DNA of 64,000 nucleotides from contig NC_026497.1 in NCBI RefSeq assembly GCF_000328475.2, forward strand, positions 459,885-523,884. Direction: 5' to 3'. Shown here piece after piece: positions 1-10,140 of the stretch. The notes under the pieces are model-generated. The model was not told the DNA's origin. It worked only from the letters and a program-made list of their open reading frames with translations, and did no database searches. The position numbers and the translations under genes were made by a program. Positions within the stretch are counted from its first letter, which is position 1. Each line of letters starts with the position of its first letter. Origin of the DNA: Mycosarcoma maydis (lineage: Eukaryota > Basidiomycota > Ustilaginomycetes > Ustilaginales).

Positions 1-787
1 CAGACCAGCCTGCAGGGTGAGGCAGGGAGGATTCCTTGCTGGGAATCGGCCGGAAAGGCTCTCGTGTCTGCAATTCAGTGTCGACGGTGCAGTAGCTTTC
101 GAACGAGTACCCATAGTAGCCCATCCGCAGCATCTTGGGATCGTCTTCCTTGTTCTGCTTTTGCGCCCTGGCTGATTTGCACGTGTATTCTTCCAGATAC
201 AGCGTATCATCCAACATCATAGCGTTGAGCTCGAGAGGATCCGAAAAACGTGCTTCGGCAGTCTGCTCGTACGCTGTGCAGATCTTGGTGATGATACCTC
301 TCCACGTTACCACGTCAGCTTTTCTTCGCTCCTGATCCACTTGATCGCGCTCTTCATCTGAAACAGCCGCCTCTGTACGGTGCTGAAGCGCAGCGACAAG
401 CGCGTCCAGATGCTCCGGCACGTCTTGGTCACGTCGAACGAACCGTTCCAGACCGTAGTTGAGATCGGCGCCGAACACGGCACGCGCACCATGTTGACGC
501 GGATGGCGTTGGTTGTACGGTGGTGGGCCTCGATAGAATCGTTTGCAACGATCGTCGTGCCACTGTTTTCGGTGCTCATCGAACGAGAAAGAACACAAAG
601 GTACCGGTTGTTGGAAGGATGGTGATGCTGAGAAGGGAGAGCCGGAAGCGCTAACGCACGCACGAGGATGCCTCAGCGTTGCTATGATGCGCTCGTCCGA
701 GATGTCGTTGGTATTGGAAGAGACTGTTGCTGCTCGTTTAAGAGGGAGCTGCTCATACGAGTCACTGAGCGCACGTTTATCTGGCAT
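1..787 (-). CDS. RAI1: RAI1/DXO-family decapping nuclease, 5' part (runs off the left edge)
   Basis: The reading frame opens at an ATG at 787 and stays open for 262 codons to base 1, so only the N-terminal part is in the window. The protein starts MPDKRALSDSYEQLPLKRAA. A segment matching the family core follows: FGADLNYGLERFV and EHLDAL near residues 105-130, VTWRG at 160-164, LELNAM at 185-190, an LYLEE strand at 196-200 and GYSFES at 226-231. RAI1/DXO enzymes remove incomplete or aberrant 5' caps from mRNA; RAI1 also partners the nuclear exonuclease Rat1. Glu230 in GYSFES fits the conserved metal-binding position. The rest of the catalytic domain lies outside the window. No intron is needed in the visible part. 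Other ORFs here, including one at 307-663 on the same strand, are out of frame with the conserved motifs. Confidence 0.88.
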   Translation of the reverse strand, partial: MPDKRALSDSYEQLPLKRAATVSSNTNDISDERIIATLRHPRACVSASGSPFSASPSFQQPVPLCSFSFDEHRKQWHDDRCKRFYRGPPPYNQRHPRQHGARAVFGADLNYGLERFVRRDQDVPEHLDALVAALQHRTEAAVSDEERDQVDQERRKADVVTWRGIITKICTAYEQTAEARFSDPLELNAMMLDDTLYLEEYTCKSARAQKQNKEDDPKMLRMGYYGYSFESYCTVDTELQTREPFRPIPSKESSLPHPAGWS

Positions 788-1383
788 CCTGGTAGCGATA
801 CCGGCGCACTGTCTGAGCCCACGAGAGTGTGGGATTCAGCAGCACGCGAATGCAGATGCTTTCATCGACGGCAAAGCACCTTTGGACCAAAGTCAAGGCT
901 TTGATGACCGGGCCAAAATGTAGACTGTAAAGTTGCCGAAACGTTTGTTCCGGAAAGGCTTCAGAGGTTCGGTGTAGATGGAGGAAGGAACAGCAGACCA
1001 TCACGACGCGCCCTCGATCCGATTGATTCACGATTTCGTGTCACTTTTTTTGGACACTGTTTATCTCTCCACTTTTTTTGTTATCCGTTTCTTCCATTCT
1101 CACAGATGTGAATGAATCACATCACATGCTCGGCACTGAACCTAGAAAAAATCACCAAGTTGAGCGCAGGTGCAAAGTGGTCGGCGTATGAAATCACCAA
1201 AAAGGAACCACGAAATTCTTTTACGAACGATGTGAATCGTGAATATAAGTTGGGCATGCGAGTTCAGACACAGGCTTTTGCACTCAAGAATAACCACAAA
1301 TGTCACGCCTGTAATTCACGATTCACGATGCATGATGGGTGATTCACGATTCGTGATTGGTTTTGCAAGATGGCAAGCACGAA
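788..1383. other. Intergenic, RAI1 promoter side and gna1 3' flank
   Basis: No gene is seen. A T-rich stretch lies at about 1044-1085. A cluster of the dispersed ATTCACGAT/ATTCGTGAT motif lies at about 1313-1360, just past the 3' end of the acetyltransferase gene. Confidence 0.5.
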
Positions 1384-2166
1384 TCAGTGCAGCCTTTTGG
1401 CCATTTGCAGGCCGCTATACGAGAAGCCGCACTTTTCATAGAAGGCTGTTCGGTAGCAGCGAAGGATTTGCGATTCGACAGCCAAGTTGGAATTCACGAA
1501 TCGTGAATCGTTTGATCGCGATCGCAAGTCAGTATACTGTTCAAGGTGCAACAAGGAAATGTGTTCACGATTCTCGGTGCTCGATCTAAACTTACGTTTC
1601 TTCTCGTCGCTACAGTTGAGGATGATATTACTGCATCCCTTCGAGATTCCGATCGCCTTGACCGTCTCGACCACGATCTTTCCTAGTCCTTTGCTATGCA
1701 AACGTGTGTCGACAACAATGTCCTCAACATGGCCCACCTTGGTCAACCCACGAAAGAATTTGAGCTCGACGACAACGGTGCCCATGGCTACGATTCTATC
1801 CGTTTGCTTTGATACAATCACAATGGGGAAATAGGTACCTTTGGCTGCTACCATGGCGTCAAACCGTGCTTTCCACGCAGCTTGCCCCAGGTCGGGCGTC
1901 TCAACCAGACACTCGAGCACCTTGTTGAATCCACGGTTGTAGTCGCTCGATGCTAAAGCGCGCATCGTATACCCTTCCGGAAGTGCTGAGAAGCATTCTT
2001 GTGGGATGTCCTCGGTGGGGAAGGCTAGCTCCATCGTGTATGTCTGCTGTGCGGACGGCATGCTTGAAATCGACTTTGAAGATGGAACTGATGTCGCTGC
2101 TAATGCTGCTGCTGCTGCTGATGTTGATGATGATGATGGTGATGGTGGTAGTGGTGGTAGTAGCAA
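1384..2166 (-). CDS. GNA1: Glucosamine-6-phosphate N-acetyltransferase (GNAT fold)
   Basis: Catalyses acetyl-CoA-dependent acetylation of glucosamine-6-phosphate in the UDP-GlcNAc/chitin precursor pathway, in the cytosol. The GNAT core is clear: FPIVIVSKQTDRIVAMG, then GHVEDIVVD, the acetyl-CoA loop LHSKGLGKIVVE, and the C-terminal FYEKCGFSYSG. An intron is inferred at 1595-1446 (donor GTAAGT, acceptor ACAG). It joins SDEKK to FYEKCGF, giving about 210 residues. The intron is 150 nt, a multiple of three, and has no in-frame stop, so the unspliced frame also reads through. It carries a copy of the dispersed palindrome. The N-terminus from 2166 is a Ser/Ala/Pro-rich extension of about 36 residues; a later Met (MPSAQQTYTMEL) is an alternative start. 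The family assignment is firm and the start is uncertain. Confidence 0.87.
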   Translation of the reverse strand: MLLPPLPPSPSSSSTSAAAAALAATSVPSSKSISSMPSAQQTYTMELAFPTEDIPQECFSALPEGYTMRALASSDYNRGFNKVLECLVETPDLGQAAWKARFDAMVAAKGTYFPIVIVSKQTDRIVAMGTVVVELKFFRGLTKVGHVEDIVVDTRLHSKGLGKIVVETVKAIGISKGCSNIILNCSDEKKRKFRSSTENREHISLLHLEQYTDLRSRSNDSRFVNSNLAVESQILRCYRTAFYEKCGFSYSGLQMAKRLH

Positions 2167-3421
2167 GACTGTGGCCGGTGGGGATAATCGCGCCGCGATT
2201 CAAGCGAGTATTGGTCGTTCGTAGAGCGAGCTTGTCTCAATCCTATACTAGGCAACCGGCCCGTTGGTACGCTGACCCTTTAGCTTCCATCGGTCCGCTC
2301 CCAAGACCGCTTCACAGGGTCCAAAACTTGCCGCACAGTTCAACACTTACGTGTTATAATCACGAATCGTGAATGCACGACAGCGTCGTCCCTGCGTTTT
2401 GCTAACTTACAGTATTTCTTGGATTCATGATTGTCTGCGAGTCACACCCACGCACAGACGATGCTCCATGACAAGCACAAGCGGGCCAACACTCGTAGAC
2501 TTGACCATCAAATCGCACCAGCTGACCGCGCCGAGCCGGGTCGGACACAGCTCGGCTATCTCTCCCCATGTATGTTCCATCGGTCCGACGTCGGCGACCA
2601 TTTCGTGATTTCCATAATGGCCGATAACAAACGCGAACTCATGTAACTTATCAGTTCTGAATGCTGCTCTCATGCTTCACGAATCACGAATCGTGCGGCG
2701 TGGTCCAACAATTCTTTCGTAAGAAGAAAAAATACTGGGCAAATCGTGAAACTGTGAAGATGGGCGCGATGCTGCGCGCTTCTGGCTGCTGAATAGAGAG
2801 AGCATGCATGCATTTGTTTTAGAAGAGATCGCGTGAGTAGTAACTTAGGGTTAGACGCTTCTATCGCTTGCAATCGTGAATCATGAATCCTCAGTCGACA
2901 ACCCTGAAAGCCTGAAACCAAATCGGCGTCAAACGGCTTTCAGAGATCCTGTGCAGCCGTCGGTCAGCCAGCTCCGTGATGCACCGTACCAACCAATCTC
3001 GAATCTCGCATGGCGATTCATTCGCCCCCCCGCAATGCTTCGCCCATTCCTACCTTGCTGTGTGACTCCTGTCACTAACCCCCGGTTCGCCTATCTTATC
3101 TTGTCTGTGGGCATCGTTGCCCAACAGAGCAGACGGTGCAGCACGATGCAGGCAGATACGTATGAAATGCGTCTGAGAGACGACATATGTGCTGGTCTGT
3201 GACAGCATGTGCCCAAATGTGGTTAAAAGCAAGCCTCTCCTCGTTCCCGCTTCCAAATCCTCCTACACATTCAAGTTCAAGACCTCCACCATACCTCCTT
3301 CCCTGCCTTGCCCGCACTCGACTTTCAAGGCCCTTGCTCTTACGTGGACCCTGCTCCTTGTCCCTCACCACGCATTGTTATTTTGGCGCTCCTGTTGCTC
3401 CTCGATTTCAAATACGCAACT
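2167..3421. other. Intergenic between divergent gna1 and MFS transporter
   Basis: No convincing gene; the short ORFs do not resemble proteins I recognise. Dispersed palindromes lie at about 2360-2376, 2677-2695 and 2871-2889. The stretch just before 3422 is pyrimidine-rich, as in many fungal 5' leaders. Confidence 0.5.
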
Positions 3422-5352
3422 ATGCTGGTCGACAAGAACGAGGTGGCTCGCATCGATGTGGACACTCGCGAGAAGCTCATCCACAAGTTTGGCGACCGTT
3501 TCGAAGAGGTTGTCGAGCGCAGCGCGCGTAGCACAATGTGGCAAACCAACTCATCTATTGGTGAGACTTTCCGACGATGGCCAATGTCGGTCACCTGGTC
3601 CATCCTCTTCTCTCTAGCCATAGTGCAAATAGGGTTTGATTCCTCTATTCTCTCGTCATTTTTTGCTCAACCAGCGTTTACCGAGAAGTTTGGCGAATGT
3701 AAAGTGGCAGTAGATGGTTCCAAGGATTGCGAGATCTCTGCGCCATGGCAGCAGGGTTTGACTAATGGAGCTTGGATTGGAGGCATTGTTGGTCTCCAAC
3801 TCGCCGGTAGCATTGCTGAGCGAATTGGTCACCTTCGTCTTATGATGATCAGCACCACGCTTATGCTAGCCTTTGTCTTCATTCCGTTTTTTGCCACCAG
3901 TCTTCCCGTCTTCCTCGTCGGTCAGATCTTTATGGGCATCCCTTGGGGCGGATTCCAATCGCTTGCTTCCGCCTACGCTTCTGAAATCTGCCCCGTTTCC
4001 CTTCGACCACTTCTGACGACCTACGTCAACCTGTGCTGGGTGTTTGGACAGTTGCTCGCCGCTGGTGTACTTCGTGGAACCGTAGGGCGTTCAGATGTCT
4101 GGGCTTGGAAGATCCCTTACGCGGTTCAGTTCTTTTGGCCTTTCCCAGTGTTTATTACTTGCATCTTTGCGCCCGAATCGCCGTGGTGGTTGACTCGACA
4201 CGGTAAACACGATCAGGCGAACAAGTCGCTCGACAGGCTGCTCAACAAGCAAGGGTTGTCGGCTTCGGAAGCGCAAGAACTCGTCAAGGACTACCAAGCC
4301 ATGATTCAATACACGGAGGCCATGGAGCAGATCAACGAAAACGAACAGACCAACCAAAAGACGAACCGCTACATCGACTGCTTCAAGGGCGTCGATTTGC
4401 GCCGTACCGAGATCGCCTGCTGGGCGTGGCTGATTCAGATCACGTCTGGTGCGCCACTTCAAGGATTTTCCACCTACTTTTTCAGTCAAGCGGGCCTTTC
4501 GACAGTCAACGCCTTCAACATGTCGATGGCCATGTATGCGCTCGGTGCGGTGGGAACGATCAGCTCTTGGTTCTTGGTCAACCGCGTGGGCCGTCGACAG
4601 ATGTATCTCTGGGGATTGGGCGCTATGTTTACAACCATGCTCATCACCGGTATCCTCGGATTTGTTCGTCAGACCTCCGCTGTCTCGTGGGCTGTAGGCG
4701 CTATGCTGCTGCTCTGCACGTTTTTCTACGATCTCACTATCGGACCAATCTGCTTTGCCATCATCGCCGAGGTCTCTTCGACCAGGCTCAGGAGCAAGAC
4801 GATTGTATTGGCGTGCAACACGTACAACGTTGCATTGATTGTGGCCAACGTTCTTCAACCTTACATGCTCAACTCGGACGAATGGAACTGGGGTCCCAAG
4901 ACGGGGCTCTTCTGGGCTGGCACGGCGGCGGTATCAATGGTGTGGACCTACTTCCGCTTGCCCGAGCTTGCCAACAGGTACGTTTGCCAACACGCGATTA
5001 GACTGACACTGTCAAATCCTACACGTATGATTGGAGGATCGTGGATACATACAGTTTTGCTGTGGGCGCAAACTGACTTTTCCTTTATTCCTCATTTGAT
5101 CTTTTTTTGTTTTGTTTTTGTTTTTTGTTTTTTGTTTTTTTGTTGCAATTCGCCTCGTCACACAGGACTTATGGAGAGCTCGACGTACTTTTCGCTGCCA
5201 AGGTTCCGGCACGCAAGTTTGCCAGCACCACCATCGATCAGTTCCGTACCATCGAGCAAGAAGCGGCTTCGGTGGATGTAGAAAAGTCGAGCGTTTCCGA
5301 AAAGTACACGACTGAAGACGAGCAGATTGCGCTGGCTGCTTTGTCCAAGTGA
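3422..5352 (+). CDS. MFS sugar transporter (alpha-glucoside/maltose permease-like), paralogue 1
   Basis: Twelve-helix proton-coupled sugar porter of the plasma membrane. Two exons are inferred: 3422-4977 and 5166-5352, with donor AACAG/GTACGT and acceptor ACACAG, giving 580 residues. Family features include PESPWWL in the central loop, a helix pair around GVDLRRTEIAC, and NRVGRRQMYLWG. The C-terminal tail GELDVLFAAKVPARKFAST comes from exon 2, and the same tail occurs in the transporter at 43400. The ATG at 3422 (MLVDKNEVARIDV) is preferred over an in-frame upstream ATG at 3308, which adds a 38-residue hydrophobic segment not seen in the paralogue. The intron ends in a long T/G tract. Hexose, maltose or another alpha-glucoside could be the substrate; the sequence alone does not decide. 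Confidence 0.85.
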
Positions 5353-6417
5353 GGCCACGTGCATGGTGCATGCAGCTCACACGTTACCACGGAGAAGAGA
5401 TGTCCGAGGCTAACGCGCCTATCTCGTCCAATCGCCAATCACTGAATCGTGAACCGCCAATCGCTTTCGGTTTCAGATTGCGAAACATTCACGAGTCATA
5501 CTTGTCCCGCGCCTCGCTTGCTTTGTATACCGTGCTAGCCCACTTTCCTGGACCTCTTGCTTGTAATCGCTATGATGTAAACGAGTCTGTTTTGAATTGT
5601 CACGACCTTTCTCATGATGCAGTTGTTATGGACCTAGACCAGTGATCAAGGGTGGAAGCACCATTCGTGAGTTGCACGACGGGGTGAAGATACCGGACCG
5701 AGCTCGGTGGACGCTTTTTAAATGCCATGTTATCGCTTGTCTGGAGCGCAGGAGCCGCGGTATCTTATACTAACCCCTCACTGTATGTCTCACGGTATGC
5801 GGCAGCACGGTATGCGGCAGCATCACATGACTGAAAAGCTAGCTTAGACAGGAAAGAGAAGCGTGGATTCAGTGCATACAAGGCCGACCCACATGGCATA
5901 AGAGAGAAAGTTAGGAGCGGTCTTTGTTTGCCGAGGTTGTCTCAGAAGAATCACGAATCATGAAGCGCGAATCTGTGAATGAACACGCGACAACGACCAA
6001 CGTGCAACACACACTCATGACTCACACACCACCGAAGTGAGCACGCAGCCTCGTGACTGTGAGGGCCAAATCATGAATCTGTGTGAACGTTGGCGAACCG
6101 AACCACACTCTTGGTGTGCTTCTCTTTCTTGGCTACACTTCCGTGTCGAGAACATGTGTGGGGATGACCAATCAAGAAGCAGAGTATCTACTTTTGGCGT
6201 ATCTGCTGCTTGCTGTGAGGCTTGATCGGCTCTTCTAGCTTTTGGTCGCCGAGCAGCAGCCGGTGCGCGATCTCGTCCGATTCGAATGGCTTCCCCTCTC
6301 TCATGGACAGGGTGGACCCTTGGCAAGGCCAGCAGAGTGTTTTGTTTCATGCAACTCCATCGTTATCGTTCCCACTGACCATCCTAGTGCAGTCCTTCGT
6401 CCCTCATTCGGCAAGCA
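5353..6417. other. Intergenic
   Basis: No gene is seen. A short direct repeat (cggtatgcggcagca, two copies) lies at about 5793-5822, and dispersed palindrome-like motifs lie near 5440 and 5948-5980. Confidence 0.5.
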
Positions 6418-9258
6418 ATGAGTGCATCAACCATGGTCTCGAGCACGTCGCATTCGACGACGTCTACATCTGCACCGTCTGCCACCTCGATCACCAATCA
6501 ATCTGCATCGGCGACAAACGCAACCTCTTCGTCCGAAAAGAGCAACGAGGACGACAAAGAGAAACCCAAGCGCTCCCAAACCTGCTTCCGATGTCGTCAG
6601 AGCAAAGTCAAGTGCGTCTTCGAACTCAACGCAACCTCGTGTCGAAGATGCCTCCGAATCGGCTTCAACTGCGAGCTGCAGGGCCGGAAGGAACCGCTCA
6701 GCTGGCAGACGAGGGTCCAACATCAGCTGGCTGCGCTCGAGGGCTCGCTCCAAACTTTCATAGACAGGCAGATGGGTAGCAGCTCTTCAGCTCTGAATGC
6801 TCACAACAACAAGCGTAGCAGCTTTCCTAGGTCGCACCACTCGCCCGGCGGTATCATCAGCAACGATCTTGCTTCGAATTCTGAGAAACGCAGGCGCACG
6901 AACATCGCAAATGTTCCTAGAGCATCCAATGATGTACAGCACATGGGATACGGAAGCGATTCGCATCCGCATGCTGCACAGAGCCCCATCTATGCCGACG
7001 TCAACAGCACTTCTACCTCGACCTACCCTTCGACCACGCAATTCTCACCGCGCGATGCCCAGCAACACCAGCATCACCAGAATCACCAGAATCACCAGCA
7101 TCTGACGCATGCAGCAAGCAGCAACGCGCTCCTCGGATCCTTGGTCACCTCGACAAGCAGTGCAGCATACGCCAGTCCGCCAAGGTCCAGAATGGGCGAG
7201 GTGGGTGGCATGGATGCTGCGGGTCAGCCTGCACTACCTGCTACAGGGTCGTTGCAAGGCGATCACGCGCTGCCCGATGAGGACGGCGTACCGACAAGCG
7301 GCGAGCGCGGTGCATTCCACACCCAAGACGAGCACGACCACGCATCGCGTCCGCTCTCGGCGATTCAAAAGCTCAGGATGAGCGTCTTGGATCGCAAAAA
7401 GGAACTCTTGCGCTCCGGCGAACGCGTGTTCCCCAACCTCTACCGAATGGCCACGCCGGACGTCGGCAGCAAAGATCCCAGACCCAACGTGATCAAGCAG
7501 GATCTCGTCTCGCCTTCGGACGCTGTCGTCCTCTTCGACTTCTTTGCCGAGTATCTGGACCAGTACAGCTTCGGCTTCCCCACCTATCAGCCCGACGCCA
7601 TCATGTCGCCCATGATCTTGAGCTCGGTCGTCTGCATCGCTTCGCTCCACCATGCTCAGCTTAATCGGCTCCATGCGCCGCTCAAAAACGATCTCATCGC
7701 TCGGCTCCAGACAGATGACCCGAGCTTCCCCTGCTCCGACGTGTACGAAACGCTCTTTTCATCCTCTGCCTATCGCTCTTCGCACCTGCAGTCCAACTTT
7801 CATTTCGAAAAAGAACTCGATCCCGAACTAGGCATCGGTGTCGAAGAGATCGTTGGTGCTAGCCTCTTTGCGTCATGGTTCGGTGGCAAACGCGCCTGGA
7901 TGGCTTCGCGCCTCGCCAGATGGTGGTCCGCCAAATTCTTACGTCAACAACAACACCCAGCCATGATGACCATGGGCGAAATCATGAGCATCCTTCCACC
8001 GCCCAGAGACTTGGGCAAGCAGGATCTGCTGCGAGTCTGGCTCAGCGCCTACATCACCGAGATCCACCAGGCCTGCATGGAGGGCACACCGTCCATTGCC
8101 GGCTTCTCTTCGCCCCACGCCGTGTGCGATTCGTTGCAGTACTCCAAAGGCCTCTCACAGCGCACAACTTTGCGCGACCGTGTGCTTATCATCCATTCAC
8201 GCATCGCTTGCATTCTAAGCAAGGCTTACCACGTCGCCGGTAACGGATCCACGGATTGGCCATACCGAGATAAGCCGACAGCTGCGTCGACAGTGAGTCC
8301 ATCCAGAAGCTGTCAATCGTGTCGTGATGGATCCACGGCGGTAGACGGTGCATCTGCGGCGGCCAGAGGCGCTGCAACAGCCACGGACGCAGCTTCGTGC
8401 CTGCAAGCTGTACTGGGTGCATTCGAAGATCTCGATTCGTGCCAGGAGCAGATGGCGGGTCAACTTGACGCAGATGCGATTGGCGAGTCGGAAAGCATGC
8501 TTTATCTGGACCTTTTCTTGGCCAGAGTGCTGATCGCTTCGATCGGTTGTGACTTTCTCGACTCGACGCTATGGGATGGCAGTCTCGGTCAGATCTCGGC
8601 TCATACCAGACGAGCCAAAGACGACACTTCTTGCGAGTCGGATCTGCACAGTCTGAGAAGCAGGACGCTCAGGGAGAGCTTGACGCGCGGCTTCGAGGGG
8701 GCGCTCAGGTCACTCGAGCTGATCTGTGTGCCCGCAATCACTGGCGGCGTCGATGCAAGCTTAAACGGTAGCAATTGGAACGAGGTTTCGCTCAACGTGC
8801 TCGTCTTGCCTCTGTGGTTCCACTGGGCGTTGACCAGGTCGGTACTGTTCTTGATGAATGTGCTCGCCGAGTATCCAGAACGCCTCTTGCCGCGGGATCG
8901 ATCGAGAAGTATCGAGCTGATCAACGTCTTCCTCGACCTTTACTCGAAGCACATCGGCCATGCAAACTCGGTGCTCAGCCACGCATCGTCCGCTCACCAT
9001 CCAAGCCTCAACTCTGGCGGCTCAACGTGGTCCCCCTCGGACGACCTGTCGAGTCGCGACGGTCATACTCACAGACATCACCATGCAAACGGCACCAATG
9101 CTAGTAACGGCGCGGATCCCACCGGCGCAGGTACGAATCCGGCAAGCACGACAGCTTGGCAGCAGAGTCCTCACGAGGCAATCCAGCATCCTGCAACGCC
9201 GCTGCTCGACACGCTCAACCAGTGCCAGACCTGGGCTCGCCACGGAGGCGTTATGTGA
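6418..9258 (+). CDS. Zn(II)2Cys6 transcription factor
   Basis: A 946-residue nuclear regulator encoded by one exon. The zinc cluster is at residues 56-85: Cys56, 59, 66, 75, 78 and 85 with spacing C-x2-C-x6-C-x8-C-x2-C-x6-C, inside TCFRCRQSKVKC. It follows a Ser/Thr-rich N-terminus of about 50 residues. A linker region of about 15-20 residues (LSWQTRVQHQLAALEGSLQ) may form a short dimerisation coil. A His/Gln-rich stretch at about residues 215-235 and a fungal-specific middle domain (for example LFASWFGGKRAWMASRLARW) follow. The C-terminus is Ser/His/Asn-rich and low complexity. Its targets are unknown; the sugar transporter upstream and the oxidoreductase downstream are candidates by position only. 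Confidence 0.9.
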   Translation: MSASTMVSSTSHSTTSTSAPSATSITNQSASATNATSSSEKSNEDDKEKPKRSQTCFRCRQSKVKCVFELNATSCRRCLRIGFNCELQGRKEPLSWQTRVQHQLAALEGSLQTFIDRQMGSSSSALNAHNNKRSSFPRSHHSPGGIISNDLASNSEKRRRTNIANVPRASNDVQHMGYGSDSHPHAAQSPIYADVNSTSTSTYPSTTQFSPRDAQQHQHHQNHQNHQHLTHAASSNALLGSLVTSTSSAAYASPPRSRMGEVGGMDAAGQPALPATGSLQGDHALPDEDGVPTSGERGAFHTQDEHDHASRPLSAIQKLRMSVLDRKKELLRSGERVFPNLYRMATPDVGSKDPRPNVIKQDLVSPSDAVVLFDFFAEYLDQYSFGFPTYQPDAIMSPMILSSVVCIASLHHAQLNRLHAPLKNDLIARLQTDDPSFPCSDVYETLFSSSAYRSSHLQSNFHFEKELDPELGIGVEEIVGASLFASWFGGKRAWMASRLARWWSAKFLRQQQHPAMMTMGEIMSILPPPRDLGKQDLLRVWLSAYITEIHQACMEGTPSIAGFSSPHAVCDSLQYSKGLSQRTTLRDRVLIIHSRIACILSKAYHVAGNGSTDWPYRDKPTAASTVSPSRSCQSCRDGSTAVDGASAAARGAATATDAASCLQAVLGAFEDLDSCQEQMAGQLDADAIGESESMLYLDLFLARVLIASIGCDFLDSTLWDGSLGQISAHTRRAKDDTSCESDLHSLRSRTLRESLTRGFEGALRSLELICVPAITGGVDASLNGSNWNEVSLNVLVLPLWFHWALTRSVLFLMNVLAEYPERLLPRDRSRSIELINVFLDLYSKHIGHANSVLSHASSAHHPSLNSGGSTWSPSDDLSSRDGHTHRHHHANGTNASNGADPTGAGTNPASTTAWQQSPHEAIQHPATPLLDTLNQCQTWARHGGVM

Positions 9259-10140
9259 CAAAAGGGTGGATCACACACAATAGCCATGTTGGAATAATCA
9301 TTGCTTTCTGCTTTTTCTTGCGATTCGAGGGCTCGAGAGTGTTTTTGACAAAGTTTGAAGGACCGTACCAGAGATTGTGATTGCAGTGGAGCCAGACCGG
9401 TCCGGTCGAACTGGCAAGTGAGACTCAAGTCAGGCGCTTCGTGGGCTCGCTCATGTTTCAAGTGGGAGCTTGACCATAAGGGTAAGGAAGTAGGCTAGAT
9501 GTGAGATAAGCTGCTCGATGTTGCCAGGTGTCGGTATTAGCGCGGCGACCCAAAGATTGCGGGGTACAATATCGACTGAGGGAGCAATACCCCCGGTTCA
9601 ATGCGTCAACGATGTCTGGCCACGCGGGTCATGCATTGGCAAGATAAGGGCTGACATCAAACAATTAGCAATCGAGGTGGGCACGCTGAAAGACGGTTAG
9701 CGGCTTGAACGCCCAAGTCGCGGCGCCGAACAAAACGGCGCCGAGCAAGGTCGTCGGCGACGTCGGACCGAGCTCGGTATGTGTTGGCTTACTTTTCGTG
9801 GAGCGGCGAGGTACGTTTATCGTAAAGGGCGCGCGCTCGGTGAGTGTTGGGCTATTTCTAATCCAAGTCGGTTTCTTTCTGGTGGAGATGTGGAAGACTC
9901 CTGTCCGGCCTGCCCTTTGGCGCTCCTCGATTGTGTTGTTCGCCTCTCCACACAAGTCGTCGAGTTGACGATCTTCTGCCTGTCGATCGTATGTCGGCCA
10001 GTGCTGCCCACGCATTAAAAGCGTTTGTGAAGAAGGACGGCGATAACGCAGATTCCACGGCTACCATTGTCACTACCATCACAGCTTCACCAACACCAAC
10101 GATACTGATCACAATTGTTACTCGAGCGAGCACGTAAGAA
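9259..10140. other. Intergenic
   Basis: No gene is supported. A 116-codon minus-strand ORF (9665-10015) ends in a hydrophobic stretch but overlaps plausible splice signals and matches nothing I know. GC-rich, C/G-alternating sequence lies at about 9700-9780. Confidence 0.45.

Noticed and set aside
307..663. 118-codon minus-strand ORF at the left end
   Set aside because: It is one frame off the RAI1/DXO reading frame, which runs uninterrupted from 787 to 1 with the conserved motifs.
9665..10015. 116-codon minus-strand ORF with a hydrophobic C-terminus
   Set aside because: No recognisable family, and part of it could be intronic; too weak to call a gene.
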